Shown here piece by piece: positions 6,793 through 16,077 of a DNA stretch of 64,000 nt (positions are counted from its first letter, which is position 1; each line of letters begins with the position of its first letter). A program made the translations under genes and the position numbers. This DNA is from an uncultured Selenomonadaceae bacterium (GTDB lineage Bacteria; Bacillota; Negativicutes; Selenomonadales; Selenomonadaceae): the NCBI GenBank assembly GCA_905233135.1, contig CAJOCQ010000004.1:62001-126000 (forward strand), in the 5' to 3' direction. The notes below the pieces were generated by a model. That model made no database searches and was not told the DNA's origin. It worked only from the letters and a program-made list of their open reading frames with translations.

Positions 6793-8346
6793 ATGTTAAA
6801 CAAATTTATTGAAACTTGTACAACCGAAAAAATTTTCCCCGTGCAAAAAATTGTAATTGCAGTTTCGGGCGGCGCGGATTCTTTGGCGTTGGCTGATTTA
6901 ATTAACCGCGCACGCCAAAAGTTTAAACTTGAAATTTGTATTGCGCACTTTGAACACGGCTTGCGCGGGCAAGATTCCATTGACGACGCAATTTTTGTTG
7001 AAAACTTTGCAAAGTCTTTGAATGTAAAATTTTTTTGCGAAAGTGGCAAGGTCGCAGATTTTGCGGCTGAAAATAAAATTTCTGTCGAAACTGCCGCGCG
7101 TATCCTGCGCTATGAATTTTTGGCGAAAGTCAGAAAAAATTTAAATTTCGACGCAATAACTTTGGCGCACCACGCCAACGACCAAGCAGAAACTGTTTTA
7201 ATTCGACTTTTGCGCGGCTCCACTTCAACTGGACTTGCCGCAATGCAATTCTTGACAAATTCACCGTACGGGTTTTTAATTCGCCCGCTGTTGCGTTTCA
7301 AAAAATCTGAACTTGAAAATTACTGCAAGCAACGCGGAATTATTCCTCGCATTGACGCTACAAATTTTGAAACCGTTGCAACGCGTAATAAAATTCGGCT
7401 GGAACTTTTGCCCGCGCTGGAAAAATTTAACCCCGCGCTTGTAGAAACTCTTTGCAGATTCGCCGAAACTTCCGCCGCTGAAACTGATTTTATTAACAGC
7501 GAAGTTGAAAAAATTTTCCCCGCCGTTGTCAAAAATAAAAAAATCCTGCGCGAAGAATTTTTAAAACTGCATACCGCGTTGCAGCGCGAAGTTATTAAAA
7601 AATTTGTCGGCGAAGTTGCAGGCGATGTAAAAGATTTCGGCTTTGTCCACTTTGAAAACCTAAGAAAAGTTTTGACAAATAATCTTGCAGGTGTAGAATT
7701 ACCGCGTAACCTTCGCGCAGATTTAAAACGCGGCAAATTGTCAATCACCGAAAATTTTAAAATTGTAAATAAAATGAAGGGAATGGTTACATTGAAAACT
7801 AAAGAAGATTACATCGAAAAGGTTATTTACGGCGAGGAGGAAATTGCTAAGCGCGTCAAGGAAATCAGCGCACAAATCAGCGAAGACTACAAAGATATTT
7901 CCAAGCCGCTCCTTACCGTCGGGATTTTGAACGGCGCAGTTATTTTCTATACTGACATTGTGCGCCGCCTTACAATCCCCGTGCACTTCGATTTTATGAT
8001 TGCCTCCAGCTACGACGCAAATACTCATACAAGCGGCAAAGTTAATATCTTGAAAAACCTCGACAACGACCCGAAGGGCAGAGATATTTTGCTGATTGAA
8101 GATATTATCGACAGCGGCACAACTATGAATTATCTTGTAAATTATTTCAAAGAAAAGGGCGCAGCAAGCGTCAAAGTTTGCGCGTTGCTTGATAAACCTT
8201 CGCGCCGCAAAGTTGAAGTTAAACTTGATTATATCGGCTTTGAAGTTCCTGATGAATTTATTGTCGGTTACGGCTTAGATTTTGCGCAACATTACCGCAA
8301 TTTGCCGTATCTCGGGATTTTAAAGCGCAGTGTTTATTCAAAGTAA
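6793..8346 (+). CDS. tilS-hpt: Fused tRNA(Ile)-lysidine synthase / hypoxanthine phosphoribosyltransferase
   Basis: A 517-residue two-domain protein. Residues 1 to about 325 are TilS, which converts C34 of tRNA-Ile2 to lysidine. The ATP-binding PP-loop SGGADS is at 25-30 and LAHHANDQAETVLIRLLRGS follows; the TilS C-terminal domain seems shortened. From about 330 on is a complete Hpt that salvages hypoxanthine and guanine with PRPP, with the binding motif LLIEDIIDSGTT at about 433-444. In many Firmicutes the two genes are adjacent; here no stop separates them. An internal ATG near 7773 could give a free Hpt. No good Shine-Dalgarno is visible before 6793. ftsH follows. Confidence 0.93.
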   Translation: MLNKFIETCTTEKIFPVQKIVIAVSGGADSLALADLINRARQKFKLEICIAHFEHGLRGQDSIDDAIFVENFAKSLNVKFFCESGKVADFAAENKISVETAARILRYEFLAKVRKNLNFDAITLAHHANDQAETVLIRLLRGSTSTGLAAMQFLTNSPYGFLIRPLLRFKKSELENYCKQRGIIPRIDATNFETVATRNKIRLELLPALEKFNPALVETLCRFAETSAAETDFINSEVEKIFPAVVKNKKILREEFLKLHTALQREVIKKFVGEVAGDVKDFGFVHFENLRKVLTNNLAGVELPRNLRADLKRGKLSITENFKIVNKMKGMVTLKTKEDYIEKVIYGEEEIAKRVKEISAQISEDYKDISKPLLTVGILNGAVIFYTDIVRRLTIPVHFDFMIASSYDANTHTSGKVNILKNLDNDPKGRDILLIEDIIDSGTTMNYLVNYFKEKGAASVKVCALLDKPSRRKVEVKLDYIGFEVPDEFIVGYGLDFAQHYRNLPYLGILKRSVYSK

Positions 8347-8462
8347 GATTTTTTGCGGAAAATATTTCCTTGAAGTATGTTTGCAAAGATAATTTAAAAT
8401 TTTTCTAGGTACTATTGAATAATATAAGCAAAATAGCTTTTTTGCAAAGTAAGGACAAGAAA

Positions 8463-8570
8463 GGGTGCGCACGGACGCGCACCCTATGTCACGCCCGAAG
8501 CGCAGGATGCGCTTCCAGCGTGACGAGCTTTTCTTTGGTTCTTTCTTTTGGCGGCACAAAAGAAAGAACA
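8463..8570. repeat. Structured intergenic element: nested GC hairpins plus CTTTCTTT tail
   Basis: Three perfect inverted repeats lie in the 301-bp gap before ftsH. GGGTGCGC/GCGCACCC spans 8463-8484. An outer GTCACGC/GCGTGAC (8488-8524) encloses GAAGCGC/GCGCTTC around an AGGAT loop (8497-8515). A tail with CTTTCTTTTG...CAAAAGAAAG follows to 8570. The rest of the gap is AT-rich and shows no gene. Confidence 0.65.
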
Positions 8571-8647
8571 TTTAATTAGAAATATTTTGACTTTGTAAAC
8601 ATACCCCAAAAAATCTTGCTTACTGAAGAAAAAAGGAGCGTTATCTG

Positions 8648-10564
8648 TTGAACAGTTTTTTAAGAAACGTCGGCTTTTATTTGTTGGTGATATTCGTTGC
8701 AATAACGGCTTACGATTATTTTTCGATAAAACCGCAAACTGTCGAAGAGGCGAGCTATTCGCAATTTTTGCAGCGCGTGGAAAACGGCGAAGTTGCAAAA
8801 GTCGTCTTGGTAGAAAATTCAATCAAAGCCACAAAAAAAGACGGCACAGAATTTACAAGCATTGCGCCGAATTTCCCTATTGGCGACGATACACTGGTTG
8901 GCAAATTGGAAGCTAAGGGCGTTGAAATAATTGCACAAAATCCAAAAGAACCGCCGTGGTGGATGACGCTCCTTACTTCATTTTTGCCAATTTTACTTTT
9001 GATAGGTTTTTGGTTCTTCATAATGAATCAAACGCACGGCTCGGGCAGTAAAGTTATGTCATTCGGAAAAAGCCGCGCCAAAATGTCCAGCGGCGATAAA
9101 GTTAAAATAACTTTTAATGACGTTGCAGGCGCGGACGAAGCAAAGGAAGAACTGCAGGAAGTTGTTGAATTTCTCAAACACCCGAAAAAATTTAACGATT
9201 TGGGTGCGCGCATTCCAAAGGGCGTTTTACTTTTCGGACCTCCCGGCACAGGTAAAACTTTGCTTGCAAAGGCGGTTGCAGGTGAAGCGGGCGTTGCATT
9301 TTTCTCAATCAGCGGCAGTGATTTTGTTGAAATGTTCGTTGGCGTAGGCGCGTCGCGCGTTCGTGATTTATTTGCAACGGCTAAGAAAAATTCGCCGTGC
9401 ATAATTTTCATTGACGAAATTGACGCGGTAGGGCGTCAACGCGGCGCAGGTTTCAGCGGCGGGCATGACGAACGCGAACAAACTTTAAATCAGCTTTTGG
9501 TTGAAATGGACGGCTTCGCGGCGAACGAAGGCATTATAATTATTGCGGCAACCAACCGCCCCGATATTCTTGACCAAGCGTTATTGCGTCCCGGCAGATT
9601 TGACAGGCAGATTGTAGTTGACAAGCCCGACGTTACGGGGCGCATTGCAATTTTGAAAGTTCATTCAAAGGGCAAACCTATTGCAAAGGACGTTGATTTG
9701 GACGTTTTGGCGCGGCGCACTCCAGGTTTTACGGGCGCGGATTTGGCTAACCTTGTAAATGAGGCGGCACTTTTGGCGGCACGGAGGGATAAGCACGAAA
9801 TTAATATGCTTGAAATGGAAGAATCCATTGAGCGCGTTATGGCGGGACCTGAAAGAAAATCTAAGGTTATGAGCGACGACGAAAAGAAATTAACCGCGTA
9901 CCACGAAGGCGGGCATGCTCTCGTCGGAATGATGTTGAAACACGCCGACCCCGTCCACAAGGTTACGATTATTCCGCGCGGGCGCGCAGGCGGTTATACT
10001 TTAATGTTGCCAAAAGAAGACAGAAATTACGCCACGCGCTCCGAACTTTTGGACAGGCTGAAAGTTTCAATGGGCGGGCGCGTTGCTGAAGAAATTGTGC
10101 TTAACGAAATTTCAACCGGCGCGTCTCAAGATATTCAGCAAGCTAGCAAAATTGTTCGCGCAATGATTATGCAATATGGTATGAGTGATATTTTGGGACC
10201 CGTTGCATACGGCAGCGACCAAGTTCAACAATATTTCGGGCAGAATCAGCGCAATTATTCCGAAGAAGTTGCCAGCGAAATTGATAAAGAAGTTCATAAA
10301 TATCTTGAAGAAGCTTATGAGGCTTGCCGCACGATTATTAACGAACACCGCCACGAATTGGATTTAATAGCGCAGGCGTTGATTGACAAGGAAACTTTGA
10401 CCGCCGCCGAATTAAAGGCGATAGTTTTCGGTGAACCCGAAGAAAATAAAAACGTTGCAAAAATTCTCGACGAAATGTCAACAGACTTTGTAAAGTTGGC
10501 GAAGGAAAATAAAACCGCAGAATCAAATTTTGAACCTGAAAATTCTAACCCGACCCCTGTTTAA
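8648..10564 (+). CDS. ftsH: ATP-dependent zinc metalloprotease FtsH
   Basis: A 638-residue membrane-anchored AAA+ protease that degrades misassembled membrane and regulatory proteins. It has two N-terminal membrane spans (about 6-24 and 107-126) flanking a periplasmic domain. The AAA module follows, with Walker A GPPGTGKT at 197-204, Walker B FIDEID and the second region of homology. The zinc protease domain has HEGGH at 419-423. The TTG start has AAAAGGAG upstream. Placement after tilS-hpt is the conserved Firmicutes order. The C-terminal tail is acidic and low-complexity, as is usual. Confidence 0.97.
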   Translation: MNSFLRNVGFYLLVIFVAITAYDYFSIKPQTVEEASYSQFLQRVENGEVAKVVLVENSIKATKKDGTEFTSIAPNFPIGDDTLVGKLEAKGVEIIAQNPKEPPWWMTLLTSFLPILLLIGFWFFIMNQTHGSGSKVMSFGKSRAKMSSGDKVKITFNDVAGADEAKEELQEVVEFLKHPKKFNDLGARIPKGVLLFGPPGTGKTLLAKAVAGEAGVAFFSISGSDFVEMFVGVGASRVRDLFATAKKNSPCIIFIDEIDAVGRQRGAGFSGGHDEREQTLNQLLVEMDGFAANEGIIIIAATNRPDILDQALLRPGRFDRQIVVDKPDVTGRIAILKVHSKGKPIAKDVDLDVLARRTPGFTGADLANLVNEAALLAARRDKHEINMLEMEESIERVMAGPERKSKVMSDDEKKLTAYHEGGHALVGMMLKHADPVHKVTIIPRGRAGGYTLMLPKEDRNYATRSELLDRLKVSMGGRVAEEIVLNEISTGASQDIQQASKIVRAMIMQYGMSDILGPVAYGSDQVQQYFGQNQRNYSEEVASEIDKEVHKYLEEAYEACRTIINEHRHELDLIAQALIDKETLTAAELKAIVFGEPEENKNVAKILDEMSTDFVKLAKENKTAESNFEPENSNPTPV

Positions 10565-10582
10565 TTTTGAGGAGGAAATTTT

Positions 10583-11350
10583 TTGAAAGTAGTAATTTTA
10601 GCCGGCGGCTTCGGTACAAGAATCAGCGAAGAATCTCAACTTATTCCAAAGCCAATGATTGAAATTGGCGGGCGTCCGATTCTTTGGCACATTATGAAGG
10701 AATACGCGCATTTCGGCTTCAAAGATTTTATAATTTGCGCGGGCTATAAGCAGCACGTCATTAAAGAATATTTCGCTGATTACGTCCTGCACAACAGCGA
10801 CGTAACTTTTGATTTTCGCGGCGAAGTGCGAATTAAAGTCCATAATAATTTTTCGGAAGATTGGAAGGTTACGGTTATTGATACGGGCTACAGCACTTTG
10901 ACGGGCGGGCGCGTCAAGAAAATTCAGCCGTATATTAACGAAGAAAATTTTTTGTTGACTTACGGCGACGGCGTTTCTGACGTGGATATTAACGCGCTGA
11001 TAAAGTTTCATAAAGAGCACGGAAAAATTTGCACCTTGACGGCTGTTAAACCTGACAGCCGTTTTGGTTATTTGGATTTTGACGGCGATAAAGTTTTGGC
11101 GTTCCGCGAAAAAAGCAAAGAAGACGTCGGCTATATCAACGCAGGCTATATGGTTTTAAATAAAAAAGTTTTTGATTATATCACGGGCGATTTTATGTTG
11201 GAACAGGAGCCAATGAAAAATTTGACGCGCGACGGCGAAGTTATGGCGTATCGTCACGGCGGTTTTTGGTATTGTATGGATACACTGCGCGATAAAATGA
11301 AACTTGAGGAAATGTGGCAAAACGGCGCGCCGTGGAAAGTTTGGGATTGA
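10583..11350 (+). CDS. rfbF: Glucose-1-phosphate cytidylyltransferase
   Basis: A 255-residue nucleotidyltransferase that makes CDP-glucose from CTP and glucose-1-phosphate. The N-terminal VVILAGGFGTRISEES with PKPMIEIGGRPILWHIMK is characteristic of RfbF. YGDGVSDVDI in the middle supplies the metal-binding Asp. Length matches the family (about 255-260). A TTG start is preceded by GAGGAGG. It opens a nucleotide-sugar cluster. The dedicated CDP-glucose 4,6-dehydratase normally paired with RfbF is not recognisable next door unless the SDR protein at 11360 fills that role. Confidence 0.93.
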   Translation: MKVVILAGGFGTRISEESQLIPKPMIEIGGRPILWHIMKEYAHFGFKDFIICAGYKQHVIKEYFADYVLHNSDVTFDFRGEVRIKVHNNFSEDWKVTVIDTGYSTLTGGRVKKIQPYINEENFLLTYGDGVSDVDINALIKFHKEHGKICTLTAVKPDSRFGYLDFDGDKVLAFREKSKEDVGYINAGYMVLNKKVFDYITGDFMLEQEPMKNLTRDGEVMAYRHGGFWYCMDTLRDKMKLEEMWQNGAPWKVWD

Positions 11351-11359
11351 GGCGATTTT

Positions 11360-12466
11360 ATGATTAGCAACCAATTTGAAAAAGATTTGCAATACACTTT
11401 TGAAAGTTTGTCTGAAGTCGAAAGAAAAAAATTTTCAGGCAGTACAATTTTAATAACGGGCAGTGCGGGGACGATGGGATTTTACTTCTCGCATTTTTTT
11501 TATCGTTTCAAAAATGAACTTAACTTGAAAAAAGTTATTTGCCTCGACAATTTCATAACGGGGCAGCCGAAATGGATTGAAAATATTTCAGACGATGAGC
11601 GCGTTATCTTTCAAAAATTCGATATAATTCACGACGATATTTCAAAAATTGACGGCGCGGCGAGCGCAAATTTTGTTTTGCATATGGCGTCGATTGCGTC
11701 GCCTACTTTTTACAGAAAATATCCGCTTGAAACCATTGATGCAAATGTTTGGGGGCTGCGCCGCCTTCTGGAATTTTACAAGAATAAAAATTTGGCGGGC
11801 TTTTTGTTTTTCTCGACAAGCGAAATTTACGGCAACCCTTCCGCCGAAAATGTTCCTACCGACGAAGATTATAACGGCGATGTAAGCTGCACGGGGCCGC
11901 GCTCCTGCTATGATGAATCTAAACGTTTTGGCGAAACTTTATGCAAATATTTCGCGCAGGAAAATAATTTCCCGCTTAGCGTTGTAAGATTGTTTAACAC
12001 CTACGGTCCCGGAATGAAAATTAATGATAAGCGCGTTGTTGCAGATTTCGCCAACAATGTTTTCAAGGGCGAAGATATAACGATTTTATCAAGCGGCACT
12101 CCTACGCGCACTTTTTGCTACATTGCGGATTCTGTTGCAGGCTGCTTGAAGGCTTTGCTTTATGGCAAGTACGATTATTTCAACATTGGAATTAACAAGC
12201 CCGAAATTTCCATTGTTAAACTTGCTGAAATTTATCAAGCGGCGGGGCGTGAAATTTTTAATTACAACGGAAAAATTAATTACGCCGTTTCTGAAGATAA
12301 AGATTATTTGACTGATAACCCCCAGCGTCGTTGTCCGAAAATCGATAAAGCTAAAAATTTGCTCGGCTACAATCCTACAATTTTTGTTGAGGAAGGCGTT
12401 GCAAGATTTTTGAACTTTATCAGAGAAAATTCAGACGGGGGGGGGTATGAAAATATAGAATGGTAG
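11360..12466 (+). CDS. NAD-dependent epimerase/dehydratase (extended SDR; UDP-glucuronate decarboxylase-like)
   Basis: A 368-residue extended short-chain dehydrogenase. The NAD-binding motif appears as TGSAGTMGFY (a variant of TGxxGxxG). The catalytic region is STSEIYG with GPRSCYDESKR, supplying the YxxxK pair. The GPR-x-CYDE-x-KR phrase is typical of UDP-glucuronate decarboxylases (UDP-xylose synthases). The N-terminal extension of about 25 residues is longer than usual. The downstream dehydrogenase at 12548 could supply UDP-glucuronate, which supports that reading. The adjacent cytidylyltransferase leaves CDP-glucose dehydratase as an alternative. The 3' end has a G-run (GACGGGGGGGGTATG). 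Confidence 0.75.
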   Translation: MISNQFEKDLQYTFESLSEVERKKFSGSTILITGSAGTMGFYFSHFFYRFKNELNLKKVICLDNFITGQPKWIENISDDERVIFQKFDIIHDDISKIDGAASANFVLHMASIASPTFYRKYPLETIDANVWGLRRLLEFYKNKNLAGFLFFSTSEIYGNPSAENVPTDEDYNGDVSCTGPRSCYDESKRFGETLCKYFAQENNFPLSVVRLFNTYGPGMKINDKRVVADFANNVFKGEDITILSSGTPTRTFCYIADSVAGCLKALLYGKYDYFNIGINKPEISIVKLAEIYQAAGREIFNYNGKINYAVSEDKDYLTDNPQRRCPKIDKAKNLLGYNPTIFVEEGVARFLNFIRENSDGGGYENIEW

Positions 12467-12527
12467 TTTAGGTGTTAGTGGAATAGTGTTATAGTTGGTT
12501 AGTAAAAACTATCCCACTAAAAAAACT
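12467..12527. repeat. Mixed 7/8-bp unit hairpin repeat
   Basis: Right after the stop codon, TTAGGTG and octamer units (AGTGGAAT, AGTGTTAT, AGTTGGTT) are followed by the complementary ACTATCCCACTA. The hairpin separates the SDR gene from the sugar dehydrogenase gene in the same direction. Confidence 0.6.
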
Positions 12528-12547
12528 GACTGAAAGGAAGTTTTTCA

Positions 12548-13789
12548 ATGATAACAGTTTTTGGCTTGGGATTTGTCGGCCTAACAACTGCGCTCGGCTT
12601 TTCGCATTTGGGATATAAAGTTTACGGCGTGGACGTTGACGAAAAACGCAAAAAAATTCTTCGCGGAGGCAAATTACCTTTTCTTGAAGCGCAAATGGAA
12701 GACGTTTTAAAAGACCATTTGAATAAAAATTTTTTTGTGACGGACGATATAAAATCAGCCGTTGCTGACAGCGAAATTATTTATTATTGCGTCGGCACGC
12801 CTTACGGCAAGGACGGCAGCGCAGATTTAAAATATTTGTTTTCGGCGGTTGATATGACGATTGACGCAATTAACGATGACAAATTCAGAGTGCTTGTTAC
12901 AAAGTCAACCATTCCGCCCTCTACAACTTCAGAAAAAATTATTCCCTACATCAACCAAAAAACCAATAACTCAAAAAATTTTGCGGTTGCGAACAATCCC
13001 GAATTTCTGCGCGAGGGGCATTGTTGGGAAGATTTTTTGGGCGCAGACAGAATCGTTATCGGCTGCAACGATGAGCGCGGGCGTGAAAAGCTGGTCAATC
13101 TTTATAAACCTATGAATATTCCTACAATGTGCGTGACGCCTTCGACGGGCGAATTTATAAAATATCTGTCGAATACTCTGCTTGCAACTTTAATCAGCTA
13201 TTCAAACGAAATGGCGCAGGTTGCAGACACAATCGGCGATATTGAAGTGGCGAAGGCGTTTAAAATTTTGCATATGGATAAACGCTGGAATAATTGCAAT
13301 ATGACAACTTATGTATATCCCGGCTGCGGTTACGGCGGTTACTGCCTGCCGAAAGATACTAACGCAATGTTCGCGCAGAGCAAGGTTAAAGGTTTTGAGC
13401 CGCAAATTTTGAAAAATGTTATTTCCACGAATGACAATCGCCCTGCAACTATCGCAAAAAAAATTATTAAAAATCTCGATAAAAATTCGACGATTGGAAT
13501 TTTGGGATTGAGTTTCAAACCGCTTTCAGACGACGTAAGAGACACGCCCGCTTTGCATATCATTCAAGAAATTTTGGCGGCGGGCTATAAAAATATTGTT
13601 GCCTACGACCCCGCGGCAAATGAAGAATTTGCTAAACGTTATCCCAACGTGCCAATAAAAATTTTAAATTCGGCGCAGGAAGTTTACGACGCGGCGGACG
13701 TTGTAGCTATTGTTACGGCTTGGGAAGAATTTAAAAAAGTTCCCGCCTTCGGCAACAAAAATATTATCGACTGCAGATATATGCTTTAA
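12548..13789 (+). CDS. UDP-glucose/GDP-mannose 6-dehydrogenase family protein
   Basis: A 413-residue NAD-dependent four-electron dehydrogenase that oxidises the C6 hydroxyl of a nucleotide sugar to a carboxylate. The Rossmann motif GLGFVGLTTALG is at the N-terminus. The catalytic Cys lies in GYGGYCLPKDT (usual GGxCFPKD). The C-terminal UDP-binding domain includes LGLSFKPLSDDVRDTPA. GAAAGGAAG precedes the ATG. With the SDR protein upstream it may form a UDP-glucose to UDP-glucuronate to UDP-pentose route; the exact substrate is inferred only. Confidence 0.9.
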   Translation: MITVFGLGFVGLTTALGFSHLGYKVYGVDVDEKRKKILRGGKLPFLEAQMEDVLKDHLNKNFFVTDDIKSAVADSEIIYYCVGTPYGKDGSADLKYLFSAVDMTIDAINDDKFRVLVTKSTIPPSTTSEKIIPYINQKTNNSKNFAVANNPEFLREGHCWEDFLGADRIVIGCNDERGREKLVNLYKPMNIPTMCVTPSTGEFIKYLSNTLLATLISYSNEMAQVADTIGDIEVAKAFKILHMDKRWNNCNMTTYVYPGCGYGGYCLPKDTNAMFAQSKVKGFEPQILKNVISTNDNRPATIAKKIIKNLDKNSTIGILGLSFKPLSDDVRDTPALHIIQEILAAGYKNIVAYDPAANEEFAKRYPNVPIKILNSAQEVYDAADVVAIVTAWEEFKKVPAFGNKNIIDCRYML

Positions 13790-13805
13790 TGTTGGAGAAA
13801 TTTTT

Positions 13806-15089
13806 ATGATTGAAACAAATTTGGCAATAATCGGCGCGGGATTTGCGGGAATTGCGGCAGGTTACGCCGCGCGCGAAAAAAATATTGACGCGGTAATTTT
13901 TGAAAGTGATAAAACTTGGGGCGGCTTGTGCGGAAATTTTACCGTTGAAAATTTTCGCTTTGATAAGGCGGTTCATCTTTCTTTCAACGAGCCTGATTTA
14001 GTCAAGAAAATCTTTTTGAGTTTGCCGCATTATGAACACTCTTCAGAATCAAATAATTTTGCGGACGGTTTTTGGGTACGTCATCCCGTGCAAAATAATT
14101 TGCGCCAACTGCCCGTTGAAGAGCGAATTAAAGTTATTCACAGTTTCATTGACAGGGAAGAAATTCCCGCCGAAAAAATTGAAGACTATCAAAAGTGGCT
14201 TGAAATTCAATACGGCAAATATTTTACCGAAAAATATCCTGCGCGATACACGCGGAAATATTGGGCGGCTGAACCGAAAAATTTAAATTGCAACTGGTGC
14301 GGCGGCAGAATGTATCAGCCTTCGCTTGATGAGGTTTTATTTGGCGCGTTTCCCGACAGTCCCAAGCCCGAAAATGTTTACTATACAAAAGTTATGAATT
14401 ACCCGAAAACAGGCGGCTATAAAAATTTTGTTTCCGAAATTGTAAAAAATTTAGATATTCGTTGCAACTTTGAAGTTACGGCGATTGACACTGCAGAAAA
14501 AATTTTGACTTTTGCGAACGGCGAAACTTGCCGCTATAAAAAATTAATTTCAACAATGCCGCTGCCGAATTTGGCAAAAATGATTAGCAAAAATGCTGAA
14601 GTGCTTGACGCTGCAGAAAAACTTCAAAGTACTTCAATGGCTTTAATTTCCGTCGGCTACAATAAAAATTTCAACTTCCCTACAAATTGGTTTTATGTTT
14701 ATGATGAAGATATTCCGGCGGCGCGTGTACATTCGCCCAGTCATAAATCCCCCGACAATGTGCCGCAAAATTGCTCTTCGTTGCAGTTTGAAATTTATTA
14801 CAGTCAAGAAATGCCGCTGAAATTTTCTGATTCTGAACTTATCGAAAAAACTTTATCTTCAATGGAAAAAATGGGCGTTGCAACCCGCGCTGATGTTCAA
14901 GTTGTCGATTGTCGCCACGTCAAATACGCCAATATTATTTTTTATAAGGGTATGGAAAATCTGCGCGAAATTGTCCGCCGTGAAGTTGCAAAGCACGAAA
15001 TTATTTCTTGCGGGCGTTTCGGCGAATGGGATTATTTGTGGAGCGATCAAAGTTTTATGAGCGGCTACAATTCGCTTAAGGAGTTGTAA
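13806..15089 (+). CDS. FAD-dependent UDP-galactopyranose mutase-like / amine-oxidase-type protein
   Basis: About 427 residues. The start is set at the ATG at 13806 (GTTGGAG upstream). The in-frame extension further 5' would overlap the preceding gene by 80 bases. The N-terminus is a FAD/NAD Rossmann motif, IIGAGFAGIAAG, then a Glu and GGLCG, as in protoporphyrinogen-oxidase-like and UDP-galactopyranose-mutase-like flavoproteins. The segment RYTRKYWAAEPKNLNCNW resembles those found beside surface-glycan genes. It ends one base before the next SDR gene. A flavoprotein acting on a nucleotide sugar is plausible; the reaction is unknown. Confidence 0.8.
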   Translation: MIETNLAIIGAGFAGIAAGYAAREKNIDAVIFESDKTWGGLCGNFTVENFRFDKAVHLSFNEPDLVKKIFLSLPHYEHSSESNNFADGFWVRHPVQNNLRQLPVEERIKVIHSFIDREEIPAEKIEDYQKWLEIQYGKYFTEKYPARYTRKYWAAEPKNLNCNWCGGRMYQPSLDEVLFGAFPDSPKPENVYYTKVMNYPKTGGYKNFVSEIVKNLDIRCNFEVTAIDTAEKILTFANGETCRYKKLISTMPLPNLAKMISKNAEVLDAAEKLQSTSMALISVGYNKNFNFPTNWFYVYDEDIPAARVHSPSHKSPDNVPQNCSSLQFEIYYSQEMPLKFSDSELIEKTLSSMEKMGVATRADVQVVDCRHVKYANIIFYKGMENLREIVRREVAKHEIISCGRFGEWDYLWSDQSFMSGYNSLKEL

Positions 15090-15090
15090 T

Positions 15091-15993
15091 ATGAAAGTTT
15101 TAATGACGGGTATAACGGGCTTTATAGGCGGCAATTTGGGCGAAAGACTCGTAAATGACGGCGATGAAGTTTTTGCAATAGTGCGCCCGACTTCAAAGAT
15201 TGACGCGCTTTCGGAAAATCTGCGCCGCAATGTCAAATTTTTTGTTTACGACGAAAACAACACGATTTTAGATATTGTAACTGATTTATGCGTTGAAAAT
15301 AATCGCCCCGAAGTTGTTTACCATTTGGCGTCAGATGTGATTATGGCGCACCAATTCGACGATATTAAAGATTTGATTCAAAGCAATATAACTTTCGGCA
15401 CTGAACTTTTGGACGCAATGACGGCGAACAATATTTTTAATTTCGTCAATACAGGTACAATGGCGCAACATTTTGAAGACGCCGAATACAGCCCCGTTAA
15501 TTTGTACGCGGCAACGAAAGAATGTTTTGAAAGTATAATTCAGTTTTACGCGGAAGCTAAAGGCTTGCGTTGCATAGCGTTGCATTTGTTCGACACTTAC
15601 GGCGCGGACGATAAGCGCGGAAAAATTTTGGGCTTGCTGAAAAAAATTGCTGACAGCGGCGAAACTTTGAAAATGTCGCCGGGCGGGCAACTTATGGATA
15701 TTGTTTACATTGATGACGTTGTTGAGGCGTTTATTTTGGCGGGAAAATATCTTGCCTCCAACAGCTACGATTATTGCGGCACTTACGGCGTATCTTCAAT
15801 GAATCCTATTCCCCTGCGCGAAGTTGTAAAAATTTTTGAAGAAGTTGCAGGCAAAAAACTTTCAATAGAATGGGGCGGGCGTCCATATCGTCCGCGTGAA
15901 ATTATGGTTCCTTGGAAGTCATTTAAAACTTTGCCGGGCTGGAGTCCGAAAATTAATCTGCGCGAAGGGATAAAAAAATATTTGGGCAAATAA
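15091..15993 (+). CDS. NAD(P)-dependent sugar epimerase/reductase (extended SDR)
   Basis: A 300-residue extended SDR with the clear nucleotide-binding motif TGITGFIGGNLGERL. The catalytic Tyr/Lys pair is in NLYAATKE, and HLFDTYGADDKRGK supplies the substrate-side motif. It starts at an ATG overlapping the end of the previous gene's ribosome-binding region (AAGGAG, two bases after the stop). Members near CDP-glucose genes often reduce or epimerise CDP-4-keto sugars, so a CDP-sugar reductase is one option. It closes the nucleotide-sugar cluster. No glycosyltransferase is encoded nearby. Confidence 0.8.
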   Translation: MKVLMTGITGFIGGNLGERLVNDGDEVFAIVRPTSKIDALSENLRRNVKFFVYDENNTILDIVTDLCVENNRPEVVYHLASDVIMAHQFDDIKDLIQSNITFGTELLDAMTANNIFNFVNTGTMAQHFEDAEYSPVNLYAATKECFESIIQFYAEAKGLRCIALHLFDTYGADDKRGKILGLLKKIADSGETLKMSPGGQLMDIVYIDDVVEAFILAGKYLASNSYDYCGTYGVSSMNPIPLREVVKIFEEVAGKKLSIEWGGRPYRPREIMVPWKSFKTLPGWSPKINLREGIKKYLGK

Positions 15994-15995
15994 TT

Positions 15996-16058
15996 TAGGA
16001 AACAGGATACAGTAAAGCAGGACACAGGGATTTGAATCTATTTCCTGTGTCCTTTAAA
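15996..16058. repeat. Tandem/inverted repeat hairpin between SDR and asparaginase genes
   Basis: Units AACAGGA, TACAGTA, AGCAGGA and CACAGGG precede a perfect 10-bp inverted repeat AGGACACAGG/CCTGTGTCCT (16019-16028 with 16044-16053). It is the same architecture as the 7-bp repeat hairpins but with a different unit. It may terminate the nucleotide-sugar operon. Confidence 0.6.
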
Positions 16059-16077
16059 TAATTGAAAGGAGCGAGTT

